11,257 bases of DNA from CAYLZW01 sp964388085. GTDB taxonomy: Bacteria > Myxococcota > UBA727 > CAYLZW01. Shown piece after piece: positions 10,422-11,257 of the stretch (position 1 is the stretch's first letter; each line of letters starts with the position of its first letter). The notes beneath the pieces were generated by a model that was not told the origin of the DNA, ran no database searches, and saw nothing but the letters and a program-made list of their open reading frames with translations. The stretch spans positions 1-11,257 of the forward strand of contig CAYLZW010000196.1 in the NCBI GenBank assembly GCA_964388085.1, given 5' to 3'. A program made the translations under genes and the position numbers.

Positions 10422-11257
10422 TCAAGCGTCGGTGAACAGGTCGCGGGCGGGGTGATGAAGGCTGTCGAGCACGAGGCGCATGGTGATGGCGACGGTCAGA
10501 TCCACGTCGCCGTGCCCTTCGGCGGACACGGGCTCGTCGCCGGCGAGGGTGAGGGAGCCCGTCGGCGTCGTGAACACGGCGCGGCCGTCCGCGCCCTTTG
10601 CGAAGCGGAAGGTGCCGTCGTCGCGTCGCCACAAGAGGCTGCCGTCGTGGTCCTGCACGAAGCCGGGCGTGTCGTGCCGGCCCTCGAAGCTCTCCATGCT
10701 CATGAAGATGTGCGGCTTCTCGAGGTAGGGGCCGCCGTCCTCGGGGCACCAGGGGTCGCACTGGCCGCACAGATTACAGAGATCGACGACGTTGCCGATC
10801 TGGTGCTTCTGGTCGACGACGAGCTGGCTGCCCTGCGCGCGCTCGAGGCTGTCGCCCGCCCACTTGACGCGCCCCGGCTGCCAGGCGCCGCGCTCCATCT
10901 CGAGCGTCACGTTCGCCATGTTCGGGCAGACCTTCAGGCACTTGTCACAGGTGATGCAGTTCAGGAGGTGCAGCTGTGAGCCGATCTTCTTCGGCGCCTT
11001 CTTGTTCTGCTCGAAGCCGTAGCGCGCGTCGCCGCGGGTCTGCTCCGCCAGGCGCCGCAGGTTCTCGCCCGCCGGGTCGAAGACGTCACCGCCGGCCTGC
11101 TGCTTGGCGCGCGCGGCGATGAAGCTCTCGAGGGTGCTCGCGCCCGCCGACTTCATCTCGCTCTCGAGGTTCTTCAGGTAGCGCGGCAGGCGCGCGTAGC
11201 CTTGGCCCTTCAAGAGGTCGCTGCACGTCGTGATGGGCTTCAAGCCACAGGACGCGA
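10422..11257 (-). CDS. ygfK: YgfK-type flavin/iron-sulfur oxidoreductase (3' part)
   Basis: The last 277 residues of a larger protein (E. coli YgfK is about 1030 residues); the gene enters from the right edge. The visible part starts at CGLKPITTC, which is internal: the codon at 11241-11243 is TTG for leucine, not a start. Two complete [4Fe-4S] motifs follow, CITCDKCLKVCP (10958-10923) and CNLCGQCDPWCP (10778-10743), both CX2CX2CX3CP. YgfK resembles dihydropyrimidine dehydrogenase and glutamate-synthase-like flavoproteins. It has been annotated as a putative selenate reductase subunit, but a role as redox partner of the molybdenum hydroxylase is equally plausible. It heads the run ygfK-ssnA-amidase in this window; its promoter must lie to the right of the edge. 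Identity rests on the C-terminal layout and the ssnA neighbour. Confidence 0.87.
   Translation of the reverse strand, partial: ASCGLKPITTCSDLLKGQGYARLPRYLKNLESEMKSAGASTLESFIAARAKQQAGGDVFDPAGENLRRLAEQTRGDARYGFEQNKKAPKKIGSQLHLLNCITCDKCLKVCPNMANVTLEMERGAWQPGRVKWAGDSLERAQGSQLVVDQKHQIGNVVDLCNLCGQCDPWCPEDGGPYLEKPHIFMSMESFEGRHDTPGFVQDHDGSLLWRRDDGTFRFAKGADGRAVFTTPTGSLTLAGDEPVSAEGHGDVDLTVAITMRLVLDSLHHPARDLFTDA

Noticed and set aside
11241..11243. TTG as a start codon for the ygfK-like gene
   Set aside because: The frame stays open to the window edge, and the preceding codons (ASCG) run straight into the LKPITTC stretch expected inside YgfK, so this is an internal leucine.

Overview
The window is GC-rich, densely coding DNA, most likely from a Myxococcota-type (former Deltaproteobacteria) genome. 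This is inferred from strong G/C third-position bias and from secreted lipoproteins that pair a short cysteine module with Asp-Ala-Gly or Asp-Gly-Gly linkers and RCC1 propellers, a style common in that group. No RNA gene, CRISPR array, insertion sequence or attachment site was seen.

Left edge (1-1679): the 3' end of hslU (AAA+ unfoldase of the HslUV protease, + strand) converges on a membrane-anchored NfeD/ClpP-class protein (- strand). The latter lacks the expected catalytic Ser and Lys and the C-terminal OB-fold domain. A 314-bp divergent intergenic region follows.

Middle (1994-7012, + strand): a fused [2Fe-2S]/molybdopterin hydroxylase closest to selenium-dependent xanthine dehydrogenases, then, 51 bp later, a 778-residue lipoprotein with seven RCC1 blades and a C-terminal CXXCH haem-binding motif.

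Right side (7034-11257, - strand): read in the direction of transcription, a gene run of ygfK (3' part, window edge), ssnA and a nitrilase-superfamily amidase. ygfK and ssnA are 8 bp apart, and ssnA and the amidase overlap by 4 bp. Downstream on the same strand are two small lipoproteins and a short remnant of a third Asp-Ala-Gly tail.

Xdh-type hydroxylase, YgfK and SsnA are recognised companions of the selenium-dependent molybdenum hydroxylase system known from the E. coli xdhD-ygfK-ssnA region. The most economical reading is a purine or related N-heterocycle catabolic island. The hydroxylase oxidises the ring, YgfK may act as a flavin/iron-sulfur redox partner, SsnA removes an amino group or opens a ring, and the amidase cleaves a carbamoyl or amide product. 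Selenium dependence itself cannot be seen here, because selD, yqeB and yqeC are not in the window. The lipoproteins lie between the two halves of the island but are exported, so a metabolic link to the cytoplasmic enzymes is not supported.
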